Shown in pieces: positions 1 through 9,252 of a stretch of 64,000 nucleotides of DNA. Position 1 is the stretch's first letter, and the number at the start of each line of letters is the position of its first letter. The DNA comes from Bacillota bacterium. Its GTDB lineage: Bacteria > Bacillota > Desulfotomaculia > Desulfotomaculales > VENG01. The notes beneath the pieces were generated by a model. The model worked only from the letters and a program-made list of their open reading frames with translations, had not been told where the DNA came from and did not search any database. The translations under genes were made by a program, and so were the position numbers. The stretch lies in contig VENG01000001.1 in the NCBI GenBank assembly GCA_009711705.1, positions 327,889-391,888 of the forward strand. The letters run 5' to 3'.

Positions 1-921
1 GATGGGTACCGGGTTATAATAAATAAACACCTTATCCCTGCTCTCGGCCATATCAAACTTGCCAAACTTCGCCCGCTGCACATCCAGGAATACTATACCT
101 ATGCCCTGCAATATGGCCGGGCCGATGGTAAAGGGGAAAACAAGAAACTCTCCCCCACCACGGTACATCATCACCACAGTGTACTCCGCAAGGCTTTGGG
201 GACGGCCGTTAAGTGGCAGCTGCTATCAAGAAATGTTTGTGATGCAGTGGATCCACCCCGGACGAAAAACTATAAAGCAAAGGTATACGATGAAGACGCG
301 GTTGCGCGCCTCCTGGAAGTGGCTGAGGGCACGCGCAAATATATACCGATACTTATTACACTGGCCACCGGCCTGCGCCGGGGTGAAGTCCTCGCCCTAC
401 ATTGGTCTGACTTTGATCCGCAGGCCGGGACTATTGTTGTTGACGAGTCATTAGTGAACACGTCAGGAGGGCCAGAATTCGACGAGGTAAAGACAGAATC
501 AAGTCGGGCAGTGATAGACCTCCCGGAAAGTGTTGTGGAAGAATTACAGGCGCACAGAGAACGCCAGGAGACTGAAAAAAATTATGCCGGGGAGTTCTGG
601 CAGGAGAATGATCTCATCATTTGTAAAGAGGATGGCACCAGGTGGCACCCTGGGGGATTCTCGGATAGCTTCAAAAGGCTATTAAAGACACATAAGCTAC
701 CGCACATACGTTTCCACGACCTCAGACATACGCACGCCTCGCACTTAATCCGAATGGGCTTCCATCCTAAAGTTGTATCCGACCGGCTTCGCCATAGCAA
801 GATTGGAACAACCATGGATACTTATGGCCACCTTTTCCCGGGGATCCAGAAAGAAGTGGCCAGGAAGTTGGATGAAACAATGTTCCGCAAACGCCCAGCG
901 GAAAGCCCAAAAGAGGAATAA
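1..921 (+). CDS. Tyrosine site-specific integrase, 5' end cut by window edge
   Basis: The reading frame is open from base 1, so the N-terminus lies outside the window. The first ~65 visible codons look like a SAM-like core-binding domain. The rest is a phage-integrase catalytic domain. The catalytic set is visible: Arg in TGLRRGEV, His-x-x-Arg in HDLRHTHAS, His in LRHSKIG and the nucleophilic Tyr in TMDTYGHLF. The protein would insert or excise an integrative element by strand exchange at an att site. It reads toward the tRNA-Sec-like sequence 100 bp downstream, which suits an element end at that tRNA. An internal ATG at 196 would give a 241-residue protein without the core-binding domain and is unlikely to be the real start. 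The family call is firm; whether the element is still mobile cannot be judged. Confidence 0.9.
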   Translation, partial: DGYRVIINKHLIPALGHIKLAKLRPLHIQEYYTYALQYGRADGKGENKKLSPTTVHHHHSVLRKALGTAVKWQLLSRNVCDAVDPPRTKNYKAKVYDEDAVARLLEVAEGTRKYIPILITLATGLRRGEVLALHWSDFDPQAGTIVVDESLVNTSGGPEFDEVKTESSRAVIDLPESVVEELQAHRERQETEKNYAGEFWQENDLIICKEDGTRWHPGGFSDSFKRLLKTHKLPHIRFHDLRHTHASHLIRMGFHPKVVSDRLRHSKIGTTMDTYGHLFPGIQKEVARKLDETMFRKRPAESPKEE

Positions 922-926
922 AATAT

Positions 927-968
927 ATCCAACATCCATCCAACAATTCATCCAACGGATTGTTGGAC
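927..968. repeat. Phased ATCCAAC repeats beside the integrase, possible arm-type sites
   Basis: ATCCAAC occurs at 927-933, 938-944 and 950-956, about one helical turn apart. An inverted GTTGGA follows at 963-968, so CCAACAAT (940-947) and ATTGTTGG (959-966) also form an inverted repeat. The cluster lies between the integrase stop codon and the tRNA-like sequence. This is where arm-type integrase or excisionase sites are often found. The repeats are seen directly; the function is inferred. Confidence 0.45.
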
Positions 969-1024
969 AAGCTCAGCAATATCCAGATTTTTAGATATTA
1001 AGAACCTAGATAAATAGCGGCTTT

Positions 1025-1129
1025 GGAGTGTGTAAGGTGGTCTACAGATACCCAGCGACGGAACTTCAAAACCAGTCGTGGGGCGGCGATCCCGTCCTTG
1101 GTGAGTTCGATTCTCACACACTCCCGCCA
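1025..1129 (+). tRNA. selC: tRNA-Sec(TCA)-like sequence with degenerate 5' half
   Basis: The anticodon loop CTTCAAA gives TCA, the selenocysteine anticodon. The long variable arm has a GGGCGG/CCGTCC stem, the T arm is GTGAG-TTCGATT-CTCAC, and the 3' end is encoded as GCCA. Seven acceptor bases (1025-1031) pair with 1118-1124. The anticodon stem is poor on its 5' side: bases before the loop do not pair with ACCAG after it, and the D arm needs a bulge. It may be a functional but unusual tRNA-Sec, or an attachment-site remnant in which only the 3' half is native. An integrase gene on each side supports the second reading. The Sec identity of the 3' half is fairly secure; function is not. Confidence 0.6.
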
Positions 1130-1160
1130 AAACCACTAAAATCGCCGGATGACAAGGATT

Positions 1161-1197
1161 ATGGGAGCCGTTGGAAACGGTTCCCATTTATTTTTTT
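1161..1197 (+). terminator. Rho-independent terminator after the tRNA-Sec-like sequence
   Basis: An 11-12 bp stem (ATGGGAGCCGTT with ACGGTTCCCAT, one G-T pair) is followed by a T-rich tail. It starts 32 bp after the CCA end and would end the tRNA transcript. Confidence 0.75.
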
Positions 1198-1282
1198 AAC
1201 GTTAATACCAGTCGTGCTATTTAAAACCCCAATAGCTTGACTGGTGTTCCCCTTTTTCGAAAACAAAGAAAGGGGTATTTTT

Positions 1283-2032
1283 ATGGGTAAAAAGAAGAAA
1301 TGGGAGAGTCTGTTGGAGGAATTTTTGTTTATGAAAAAAGCGGAAGGACGTGCTGAAACTACAATTAATGACTATGATTTTCACGTCAATTTATTTTTTA
1401 ATCGATTCCCTATTGCTTTGAAAAATGAAAAGGAACTTAAAATATCAGTTTATGAACATTTAGCTGCGGTTTCCGATAAGTCAGCCACGACGTTTAATAT
1501 TCGGAGGGAGTATTTACACAGTTTCTGCAACTGGATGGTTAAAGAAGAAGTTATTAAACAGAACCCAGTTACCGGCATTCCTAAGAAAAAAAATGAAGGT
1601 AAGATTCGTAATGTTGACCCGGAAACATTGAAAAAGCTTATATCATTACCGAATTTAAAAACATTTTCCGGTTTGCGTGATTATGCTTTGTTTCTAACAA
1701 CATTAGATACCGGCGTTCGGCCCAAAGAAGCGTTTTCAATATTGCCAGAGGACGTAAATTTGGGGTCATTAGAAATAACTATTCGAGCAAAAACAGCTAA
1801 AACCAGTGTTGCCCGAACGTTACCTATATCACCCTCAACAGCTAGAGCTATCAATAGGCTTATAGATGTCCGGTTGGAAGAATGGACAAAAGAAGTTCCA
1901 GTCTTTTGTACTTATTTGGGAACAGAAATGAACCGAAAAGCTTGGGCTCATCGAATGAACCAATACAGTAAAAAATTAGACTTCAAAATCCGGCCGTATG
2001 ATTTGAGGCATACATTTTTTGCGCACCAGTAA
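1283..2032 (+). pseudogene. Second tyrosine integrase, truncated after the HxLR box
   Basis: ATG at 1283 follows a GAAAGGGG ribosome binding site. The protein has an N-terminal core-binding domain, then a catalytic domain with Arg in DTGVRPKEA and the DLRHTF box. It stops seven residues later and lacks the second His and the catalytic Tyr. The next bases are remnant phage sequence in the opposite orientation, so a deletion or recombination removed the C-terminus. It cannot be a working recombinase. Its position just 3' of the tRNA-like sequence matches the usual place of an island integrase. The coding sequence is more AT-rich than the first integrase, so a separate origin is likely. Confidence 0.85.
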
Positions 2033-2056
2033 GTGAATTATCAAAGGTTGCACTTT

Positions 2057-3132
2057 TTAAAAGCACTGCCCCGTCCGGGCCCATGAAGCACGCCACATTC
2101 TTAGCCTTACCAATATCATAGTGGTTTCAATTATATCCATGATGTGTTTGGGAGCCAAGCCAATTTTCTCTTGCAACCTTGCCAATTCTTCCCCGGTTTG
2201 CTGTGCATCCCACGTTAATTGCCGTTCATGGGTTTTAGACTTTTTAGCCATTGCTTCGGCTGCTTTAAGCTCGGCAGACTTACCTGCATCTAAATTATCC
2301 AACCAGCTATAGAAATTTTTACCTTTAATCAGCGGGATACCGCCAAACTGCACAAGCGCACGCTGCCCCCAGCTCGGCCTGCCCTGCCTTTGAATCGGCT
2401 AGTTGCCTTACCTCTGGCTTTAACTTAGCCAACCGCTTAGATAGCTCGCTGCCCTCTTGTATCTTCTGACCGTTTGTAGCCAGCTCTGCTGTCCTGCCTG
2501 TCTTGGTTAACCCACCGATACCGACAAAGTTAAGCGGATCAAAAGCTACATCCATACCTAAACCCATTACCTTGTTCCGTGTATCACGCATACTGTCAGG
2601 GTTGTTATTACCAAACATACGGATAACCATGTTTGTACCCAAAGAAATGGGGTCAATGTTATTGTGCCAAGCAGCAGGATTACTCCCCGCTGCCCTGGCA
2701 TTTTGATCTTGTTCAAAAGTCATAAAATGTTTTCTTATCTTGATTAAGGAATCCACGTTTGGCACTGGTGAGAGGTTTAAAACCCCCATCATCTATGGCA
2801 TCCGTAGCAACATTCGCCGTTGCATGTAAAGGACGCATTAAGTTATTAAATACTTTACCGACAAACGAACCGCTCTTGGCAGTTTGATAGTCGGCAGGCA
2901 TACTTGTAGCGCCAAATCTTGCTATAGTTTTACTTTGCCTGTTATTAAGTTTACCCTGTTTAAAAGAGGAAGAGGAAGCCTTTGTAGACTTCTTCTTTGG
3001 TATCTTGCTTTTCTTTCTGTTTTTATCCCTGTCGTACGCTTTTATCGTGGTACTGCGGTATGGGGATAAAAAAGCAAATTCTGACATTAAAACTTCTACC
3101 CCCTTTTGTAATTTCAAACTCACCGTTAGCAA
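2057..3132 (-). pseudogene. Decayed phage structural protein gene with two frameshifts
   Basis: Three overlapping minus-strand frames continue one another: 3132-2713, 2792-2325 and 2353-2057. The first break lies near 2715, where KTFYDF runs into EQDQN in the next frame. The second lies near 2360. The composite is Lys/Ser-rich at its N-terminus, then Ala/Leu-rich and helical. It resembles part of a large phage structural or internal virion protein, but no named family is recognised. The 3' end meets the truncated integrase at about 2040-2060. Single-base indels and the truncation show decay. The phage assignment rests on sequence style and context. Confidence 0.55.
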
Positions 3133-3433
3133 TTACGATTATTATAAAATTTAACAAGTGGCATTTTTTATATAACAAGAGGCAATGTTGATTAATACTA
3201 AGATAATGAATTATCAATATTTATCGATTTATGTCGTATTATGCAAACTCATATCTGTAAAATCTGATTTCTTCGCAGGATTATATAATACCATCAAGAA
3301 TAATAAAATATTAAAGAATATTGTGAAGAACCAAGTTGTAATTAGAACTAAGAACTAAGGGGGGTGCCTTGACATACAAGGTCAAATCTTTAAATTCAAT
3401 GCTTATAATCCTAAAAAAATAATAGTTACACCA
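3133..3433. other. AT-rich intergenic stretch
   Basis: About 300 bases separate the decayed phage gene from the GGDEF-EAL gene. The stretch is strongly AT-rich. I see no RNA gene or clear terminator. It should contain the promoter of the GGDEF-EAL gene, but no convincing -35/-10 pair stands out. Confidence 0.4.
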
Positions 3434-4921
3434 ATGGTGACGTTATTGATATTGATGGTCTTTGTTGGGCTATTAATGGGAATTTGTTTTCCCTTTCTCA
3501 TCCAAAGATTCGTAGTTATAGAAATAAATTTCAACTTTCGCCTAGCTTGCGTACTTGCTGGACTTACAGTTGGAATGTTTAATTTCTGGTTAGTAAAAAA
3601 AACGCTTTCAAATTTACATAAACAACTAGTAACTCAAGCTAGATATGATTCATTAACCAATTTGCTAAACAGACCATTTTTAAAAGAAAAAGTTAATGAA
3701 GCAATTGAAACAGCAGAGCAAAAAGGAAAAGCTTTAGCGATACTCTTCATAGACTTGGATCACTTTAAAAGTGTGAACGATACCATGGGGCATGCTGTTG
3801 GTGATAAAGTATTACAAGGAGTCGCACAATTTTTGCAAACTTGTGTCCGTGGAGAAGAGATAGTTGGCCGAATGGGTGGTGACGAGTTTATAATATTTTT
3901 GCCGGAAATAATGGATACTGAGTTTGTCAAGGCAGTATCTCGTAAGATACTTTGCATAACAAAACAACCGTGGCATACAGGCGAAAACAAGGTTTTTTTG
4001 TCGGTAAGCATTGGTATTGCTTTGTACCCTAATGATGGTAAGGATACTGAAACCCTTCTCAGTAAGGCCGACATAGCCTTGTACAGCGCAAAAAAGAATG
4101 GAAAAGACTGCTATAAGTTTTATAATAACGATATGGAAACCGTCCCCACCAATAGGGTGTTAATAAAAAACAACTTAAAAGAAGCTCTAAAAAACAATGA
4201 ATTAAAAGTTTATTACCAACCAATAATTAGCGTTAGTAGCAAATCCATTGTAGGTATGGAGGCTTTAGTGCGCTGGCAGCACCCCAAATATGGGTTGCTC
4301 TCACCTATGGATTTTATTCCTGTAGCAGAAGAACTTGGCTTAATACTTGATATCGGTGAAATGGTTTTGAGAAAAGCATGCCACCAGATTAAAACACTGG
4401 AAGAAAAGGGATTTAAGTCAATTTATATTGCGGTAAATTTTTCTGCCAAACAGCTTCAACAACCAGATTTAGCACAATTAGTCTTTAAAGTAATTAATGA
4501 AAGTGGTTTAGAACCAAAACACTTAAAAGTTGAAATTACTGAGAGCATTCCAATCCTTAAAGACGCCAATGTCGTTAATACTTTACAGGCTTTAAGAAAT
4601 ATAGGAGTTGAAGTTTCTCTTGATGACTTTGGAACTGGCAGTTCATCCCTCTCTTATTTAAAATATTTTCCAATTGACAATATTAAAATCGATAAATCCT
4701 TTATTCGAAACGCTCATCTAGTTCCGCACAATAAAGCAATCATTAAAGCTTTGATTGCTTTGGCTAAACAGTTAGAACTCACAATAACCGCAGAGGGGGT
4801 CGAAACTGAGAGTGAGTTTAATCTACTTAAAATCATGGAGTGTGACGAAGTGCAGGGGTATTTATTCAGCAAACCAGAACCTATTCATAAGCTTTATAAA
4901 TTGCTTACAAAGAGAGAATAA
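3434..4921 (+). CDS. Membrane GGDEF-EAL protein (cyclic di-GMP synthesis/hydrolysis)
   Basis: The 495-residue protein has two N-terminal membrane segments (about residues 3-24 and 38-54), then GGDEF and EAL domains. The cyclase motif GGDEF is intact at 148-152. The RxxD inhibitory site upstream reads RGEE, so product inhibition is probably weak or absent. The EAL domain keeps EAL at 276-278, the ITES and DDFGTG boxes and AEGVET, so it should hydrolyse c-di-GMP to pGpG. There is no separate sensory domain; the membrane segments may only anchor it. The gene is intact although phage debris lies on both sides in the opposite orientation. It may be an insertion or cargo gene. Start ATG 3434 lacks a strong ribosome binding site. 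Confidence 0.9.
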   Translation: MVTLLILMVFVGLLMGICFPFLIQRFVVIEINFNFRLACVLAGLTVGMFNFWLVKKTLSNLHKQLVTQARYDSLTNLLNRPFLKEKVNEAIETAEQKGKALAILFIDLDHFKSVNDTMGHAVGDKVLQGVAQFLQTCVRGEEIVGRMGGDEFIIFLPEIMDTEFVKAVSRKILCITKQPWHTGENKVFLSVSIGIALYPNDGKDTETLLSKADIALYSAKKNGKDCYKFYNNDMETVPTNRVLIKNNLKEALKNNELKVYYQPIISVSSKSIVGMEALVRWQHPKYGLLSPMDFIPVAEELGLILDIGEMVLRKACHQIKTLEEKGFKSIYIAVNFSAKQLQQPDLAQLVFKVINESGLEPKHLKVEITESIPILKDANVVNTLQALRNIGVEVSLDDFGTGSSSLSYLKYFPIDNIKIDKSFIRNAHLVPHNKAIIKALIALAKQLELTITAEGVETESEFNLLKIMECDEVQGYLFSKPEPIHKLYKLLTKRE

Positions 4922-4933
4922 ATAAGAAATCCT

Positions 4934-5449
4934 TTAATGACGGCTAGGCATATTCCAATAATCACCGCCTGGCATATTACCGGGTATTATATTCTGCCCT
5001 CTGCTTTGATTAATACCTACCCGAAGCGGATCAAGGCTGCCTGATACAAAGTCTTTACCAGCTTTGGGTACGGTTATATATGAACCTGGCTGTAACCCTG
5101 GCTGTTTAGCAGTATAGATATCTTTTAGCCCTTTCAGCCTACTCTCTAAAGTATCGACAATGTAAGGATCAAGATAACCTCTTAAACTATTGACACCGCC
5201 TACTGCATCCTCATAGCTGGCGTAATCATCCAAAAACTGTGCGTACACGTCAGCCTGTTGTGCAGCCTGCCTTTCCATCTCCCACTTGGCCAGATCATTG
5301 CTTGCGCCACTGTTATAAGAATTTGTCCGGCTTCTATAGACTTGAAGCCTAGCTAGATCATTGGCTAACTTTTGCTGGTCGGTAGCCGAAACATTACTAA
5401 AAGCATAATCCTTCCATGCTAAATCCGCTTGTTTACCGGCACTTATATT
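4934..5449 (-). pseudogene. Phage structural protein fragment, N-terminus lost at an IS junction
   Basis: The frame is open from the stop at 4934 back to about 5449, where transposase sequence begins on the other strand. An internal ATG at 5278 would give a 114-residue protein, but the same frame continues upstream through KLANDLARLQVYRSR and similar helical, Gln/Ala-rich sequence. Only the C-terminal part of a larger protein remains. Composition and orientation match the decayed phage gene at 2057-3132. No named family is recognised. Confidence 0.5.
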
Positions 5450-5937
5450 ATCGTGAGTATAAAACAGCTTGGGAATTAGACAAAGAAGCCAGTAAATACC
5501 GGCATGTGCATGCCCCGCTGCCAGGCTATCTCATGAGCCAAGATGGAAAATTAATTGCCAGTATAGCTGGTATCGGCAGGGTTTACGTCCAGGTTGGCAT
5601 TGATTGTGCCAGCAGTTTCGGCTGGGCCCGGCTATATACAAATAAAACAGCTGATTCGTCTGCTGATTTTCTTAAGCGCACTTTCCTGGATTATGAGTCT
5701 ATGGGTGTTAAATTACAGCGGGCTCTTACGGACAACGGCAAAGAATATGGCTCTGTTGAACCCAATATTGGGCATCATTATGGTGCTACATGCTATTTCC
5801 TTGGGATCAAGCATAAAACCACTAAGGTAAAGCATCCTTGGACTAACGGTTTTGCGGAACGGTTTATTCAGACGTTGTATCAAGAGTTCTTCCAGGTGGC
5901 ACTAAGGCGTAAAAAGTATACCTCGATAAAAGAATTA
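5450..5937 (+). pseudogene. DDE transposase (rve/integrase-core) fragment
   Basis: The translated core contains QVGIDCASSFGWARLY (first Asp), LTDNGKEYGS (second Asp) and PWTNGFAERFIQTLY (catalytic Glu), the retroviral-integrase fold of IS481/IS3-type transposases. The start is missing: upstream sequence belongs to a phage gene on the other strand. The frame runs on to 6195, but from about 5937 it is only the antisense of a nucleotide kinase gene. The IS is therefore truncated at both ends and inactive. Both junctions are sharp, which points to deletion after insertion. Confidence 0.8.
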
Positions 5938-6321
5938 CGTAACTCTAACGAGAAAGTATCCCCTTTCTTTAAACGCCTTGACCTCATTCTCTTGACGGAC
6001 GTTCGTAATTACGATGTTATCTCCAGACCCAGACATCGTTCGGACGTCTATTCTTCTCTGTGTATATTTAATCCAGACCTCTGGGTCATACTTTCTAATG
6101 TCCTGCCCCACCCCCTGGAGGATAGCCCTCGGCTTTCTAAAGGTATCAGGTATAAGACCGGCGACGTTGCAGACCTTTGTTATGCCTTCAGATAAGGCGA
6201 ACTGCTGGAATTTATAACGAATCATCAGATAGCCCCCGACCGTGTCTTTCCCCGATCTCATTTGCCCGGTTAAAGCGATCTTAAAGTGATTGGAATACAG
6301 AACTTTCGGCCGGCAAGGCAA
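5935..6321 (-). pseudogene. Phage-type deoxynucleoside monophosphate kinase, 3' truncated
   Basis: A P-loop (GQMRSGKDT, residues 19-27) opens a P-loop kinase fold. The body resembles phage dNMP kinases, which phosphorylate dNMPs for phage DNA synthesis. The sequence runs TTG 6321 to about 5937, then joins the transposase fragment, so the C-terminal LID/helical part is missing. The TTG start is only the first available codon. Its orientation matches the other phage fragments in this region. Confidence 0.6.
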
Positions 6322-6446
6322 AAAATGAAAAACGGGTTAATCATATTATAATATGACACAGCCTTTAGTCTGATTACAGACGACATACTCGTTGAGAGTA
6401 GGCTCTCTGGGAACGTCTCTCTGGACTGACTCCGGTGAAAGTAAAA

Positions 6447-7574
6447 CTATACACTCAGTGGAATAGTTACTTCAAACATTTTTGAACCATCTTTCATACT
6501 CTCACTATACAATTCTAAAAGAATCCCATTATTACCTACATCCCCGGGAACTTGTATTTCTTCTTCAAAGTAAGCCCAGTCGCCCATGGCCGCTGTAGTA
6601 AAACTACTGTGCAATACGTCACCTTTTTCGGTTATCAGCTCATAGCTAACTGTGCCTTCAAATACATTAGCAATTCCCGCTAGCTTGAATGTTCCGGCAA
6701 CCTGTTCGTTGGGTTGAGGTTTAAAAACCTTAATCCAATTCGAAGCTGCAACAATAGGTTTATTAATTGCATCAATACCTAATAAGTTCATGAAATATCT
6801 GTCTTCATCATCTACATCTATAAACTTCAAGGGTAGCTCTTTATTTTCAACTACAATTAGATCATATGGATATGTAATTGCCTGAGTTACATAATCGTTT
6901 TCTCCAGGTTTAGTTGATTTCACTCTTATTACCAGCTCTTCTTCAAGGATATCCACTTCTTCTACATCTAAAGAATAGCCGCCTGTTGGTTTCATCCCCT
7001 CAGTAATCAGGACAAATCTTTTGCCATCATACCTTTTTTCCTGAACCAGGGGCAGTTCTTTAGAAAACTCAATCCAATTGACAATTTCGTCGGGTAAACT
7101 TTGGTAATCAGGCCTGTAAAAAACAGGTTCAACAGCAGAATCCGCAATACTTATACTATGATATCCTTTCCACTGGTAATCAACACTATATCCCAGCGCT
7201 TCACTTGCAAACCTTAAAGGCACGTAAGTCCTCTCCCCTTTAATCATGGCCTCAGTATCCATGGTAATAGTTTCATTAGAAGTAGTTACCTGATTACTTC
7301 CAATGGTTAGAGAGATATCCTCCGTTTCAGACTTGCTAATAGTAACTGTTTCAGTAGAATTGTTCCACTTCACTTCGTGTCCCAAACCTTCACTTATTGC
7401 TCTTATGGGAATCTGAGTTCTAGATAGATTGTCTATAAAAGGTGCTCCCAGTTCATTGGTAATGGTAAATTGTTCACCATTGATAAAGACACGAAACTCA
7501 CCCTCAGAAGCTTCTGTAAGATTAGGAACCAATAATATCAGCAGTGTAATAACAATAAAAATATTTCTTTTCAA
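6447..7574 (-). CDS. Secreted stalk-domain protein with PrcB-like and Gmad2 domains
   Basis: The 375-residue protein starts with a signal peptide (hydrophobic residues 5-21, cleavage near TEASEG). Two copper-amine-oxidase-N type stalk repeats follow (about 27-130), recognisable by IPIRAISEGLG and VPLRFASEALG. The middle (about 170-250) resembles the PrcB C-terminal domain, with GMKPTGGYSLDVEEV. The C-terminus (about 280-375) is an Ig-like Gmad2 domain with VFKPQPNEQVAG, a type linked to spore germination proteins. It is probably attached to the cell surface or spore envelope through protein-protein contacts. No catalytic motif is visible. It is a single gene with no operon partner. Confidence 0.8.
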   Translation of the reverse strand: MKRNIFIVITLLILLVPNLTEASEGEFRVFINGEQFTITNELGAPFIDNLSRTQIPIRAISEGLGHEVKWNNSTETVTISKSETEDISLTIGSNQVTTSNETITMDTEAMIKGERTYVPLRFASEALGYSVDYQWKGYHSISIADSAVEPVFYRPDYQSLPDEIVNWIEFSKELPLVQEKRYDGKRFVLITEGMKPTGGYSLDVEEVDILEEELVIRVKSTKPGENDYVTQAITYPYDLIVVENKELPLKFIDVDDEDRYFMNLLGIDAINKPIVAASNWIKVFKPQPNEQVAGTFKLAGIANVFEGTVSYELITEKGDVLHSSFTTAAMGDWAYFEEEIQVPGDVGNNGILLELYSESMKDGSKMFEVTIPLSV

Positions 7575-7658
7575 CTTTTTACCCCCTGATTAGTTTTATT
7601 CTAACCTTTACATTGTTTTAGACGAAAAGAACGCTGCCTTGTTCCATATTAAGAATAT

Positions 7659-8723
7659 ATGGGGACAGAAAATTATCCTTTGGGAGTGGCAGGCATACGG
7701 GAAATGATAAAACGAGAATTGTTGGGACAAACCATATTTAGTCTGTATACTAGGAGGTTGCGGCAGGTGTTTTTTGACAAACACAACAGTGGCCATATAA
7801 GCACCGTTGAAGCATTCAATATCTGGAATTCTTTAAGGGCAAGGTATGCCAGTATCCAAACACATAAGACGGATATGAACTTTGTTCATGACCGTGACCT
7901 TTATATGTTGTTGAGAAATCATTTAAGCCATTTTGGCAAACAAGTTAATGTTCTGGAAAAAGCAGCAAAAGATTATAAAGTTAAACCTCCCGCAAGGCCA
8001 CCGGAAGAAATTAATTTTACCACCAAAATAGATGAGATAACTGATGACTACATTTTCAAAAGGATTTATGCTGATTTACATGCTGAATTGTTTGCCTTAA
8101 GCCGGGCTACTCGTTCCTCTACAACTAATGATAACCTTAGAAAGATATTTAACGATATTTTCCTTGTCCATATAAATATTTTTGAAAGGTACTACAAATA
8201 CGGCAAGTTAAAAGGCTGGACTGATATTGAACCTTCCTATACATCTTTCAAAGAGGTTGAAAGGGAACAACTTTCCGTAAGCGAGGCTTATCATATTTGG
8301 GATCATTTAAATGAGAGATATGATCAGATACAACTCACTCAATTTTATTTAACTTTTGCTCACGACGCTGATTTTAAAAAAATATTGAGTAGGGGATTGA
8401 CGGAACTTACAAAACAAGCCAGTATTCTGGAAAAACTGGCAACTAAATTTTACGTTCCACTTCCGAAAAAACCACCTGCATTCCAAGAAGCATCAGTCGA
8501 CCCAGAAATCATGGAAGATAATTTTGTATTCAGGAGGCTTTTCACGGGTATACAGGCAGCCATTGGTTTACATATTAGAGCTGTAGTTGAAACGGTCCGC
8601 AATGATTATCTGCGAGAAGAGTTTTATAAGTTATTAAAGAAAGAATTAGAAATATTAGATGCTTACCTTAAGTATGGAAAACTTAAAGGATGGTTGCCTG
8701 CAGTGCCGACTTATAGTCCGTAA
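7659..8723 (+). CDS. DUF3231 family protein, two ferritin-like repeats
   Basis: The 354 residues form two halves of about 170 residues. Each half contains an AYHIWD or AFNIWN box, an FxHDxD box and a final YxKYGKLKGW signature. This tandem layout is typical of DUF3231 proteins, common in endospore formers and predicted to be helical bundles of the ferritin/DUF892 type. The function is unknown. It is divergent from the Gmad2 gene and has a weak ribosome binding site. ATG at 7659 is used; ATG at 7704 is an alternative. Confidence 0.75.
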   Translation: MGTENYPLGVAGIREMIKRELLGQTIFSLYTRRLRQVFFDKHNSGHISTVEAFNIWNSLRARYASIQTHKTDMNFVHDRDLYMLLRNHLSHFGKQVNVLEKAAKDYKVKPPARPPEEINFTTKIDEITDDYIFKRIYADLHAELFALSRATRSSTTNDNLRKIFNDIFLVHINIFERYYKYGKLKGWTDIEPSYTSFKEVEREQLSVSEAYHIWDHLNERYDQIQLTQFYLTFAHDADFKKILSRGLTELTKQASILEKLATKFYVPLPKKPPAFQEASVDPEIMEDNFVFRRLFTGIQAAIGLHIRAVVETVRNDYLREEFYKLLKKELEILDAYLKYGKLKGWLPAVPTYSP

Positions 8724-8887
8724 AAATTTGTATTCATGGCTATGCCTACGATACCGCCTGCTATAGAATAACCAATACATTCAAGTCTAAACGAACCGCA
8801 GGAACTGTTCCCTGGTCGGTGTTATGAACCGGCGAGGAAAATCAACATCAAGTCGTTGGGCTTATAGAATATTCTTTTAATGAAACG

Positions 8888-8924
8888 AAACAGGTGCTTA
8901 GATTTGTCATCTAAGCACCTGTTT
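8888..8924. terminator. Bidirectional hairpin terminator
   Basis: AAACAGGTGCTTAGAT (8888-8903) is the exact inverse of 8909-8924, with a five-base loop. It lies between the convergent DUF3231 gene and the small minus-strand gene and overlaps the latter's stop codon. Confidence 0.8.
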
Positions 8925-9252
8925 AGGCTTGGTATTTACCATTGGATTGTCCTAGTTTAATAAATATTGCATCTTCATTTTCATCCCACTCCGCGTCAAA
9001 TAGTCCTTTTTTATCTATGTCAAAGAAATTAACGAACCCTTTACTTTGTAGTTTACCATCGGTTACCTTAAGACCACCACTTTCAACAGGTGTTAACTTG
9101 AGTATTTTGTCATCAGGATCATAAGCTATAGAAATATTATTATCCCCGGTCTTTTCATGTAAGTCAGGACTGAAAATTAAGTGCGTCTTGGTTAACTTAG
9201 CTGATTTAGGTCTTAGACCACCTCTGGTAGGATTGTATTCAATAAATGCCAT
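8923..9252 (-). CDS. Small uncharacterised protein (109 residues)
   Basis: A strong AGGAGGTG lies 11 bases before ATG 9252. The protein starts MAFIEYNPTRGG, has alternating beta-type segments and an acidic C-terminal half (AEWDENEDAIFIKLG), and no Cys or membrane segment. It looks like a small soluble beta-rich protein of the kind often carried by phages or elements of Clostridia. I do not recognise a named family. It is a single gene ended by the hairpin that overlaps its stop. Confidence 0.65.
   Translation of the reverse strand: MAFIEYNPTRGGLRPKSAKLTKTHLIFSPDLHEKTGDNNISIAYDPDDKILKLTPVESGGLKVTDGKLQSKGFVNFFDIDKKGLFDAEWDENEDAIFIKLGQSNGKYQA

Noticed and set aside
5938..6195. Continuation of the transposase frame to 6195
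   Set aside because: It is antisense to the nucleotide kinase gene and loses the transposase pattern after the catalytic Glu block.
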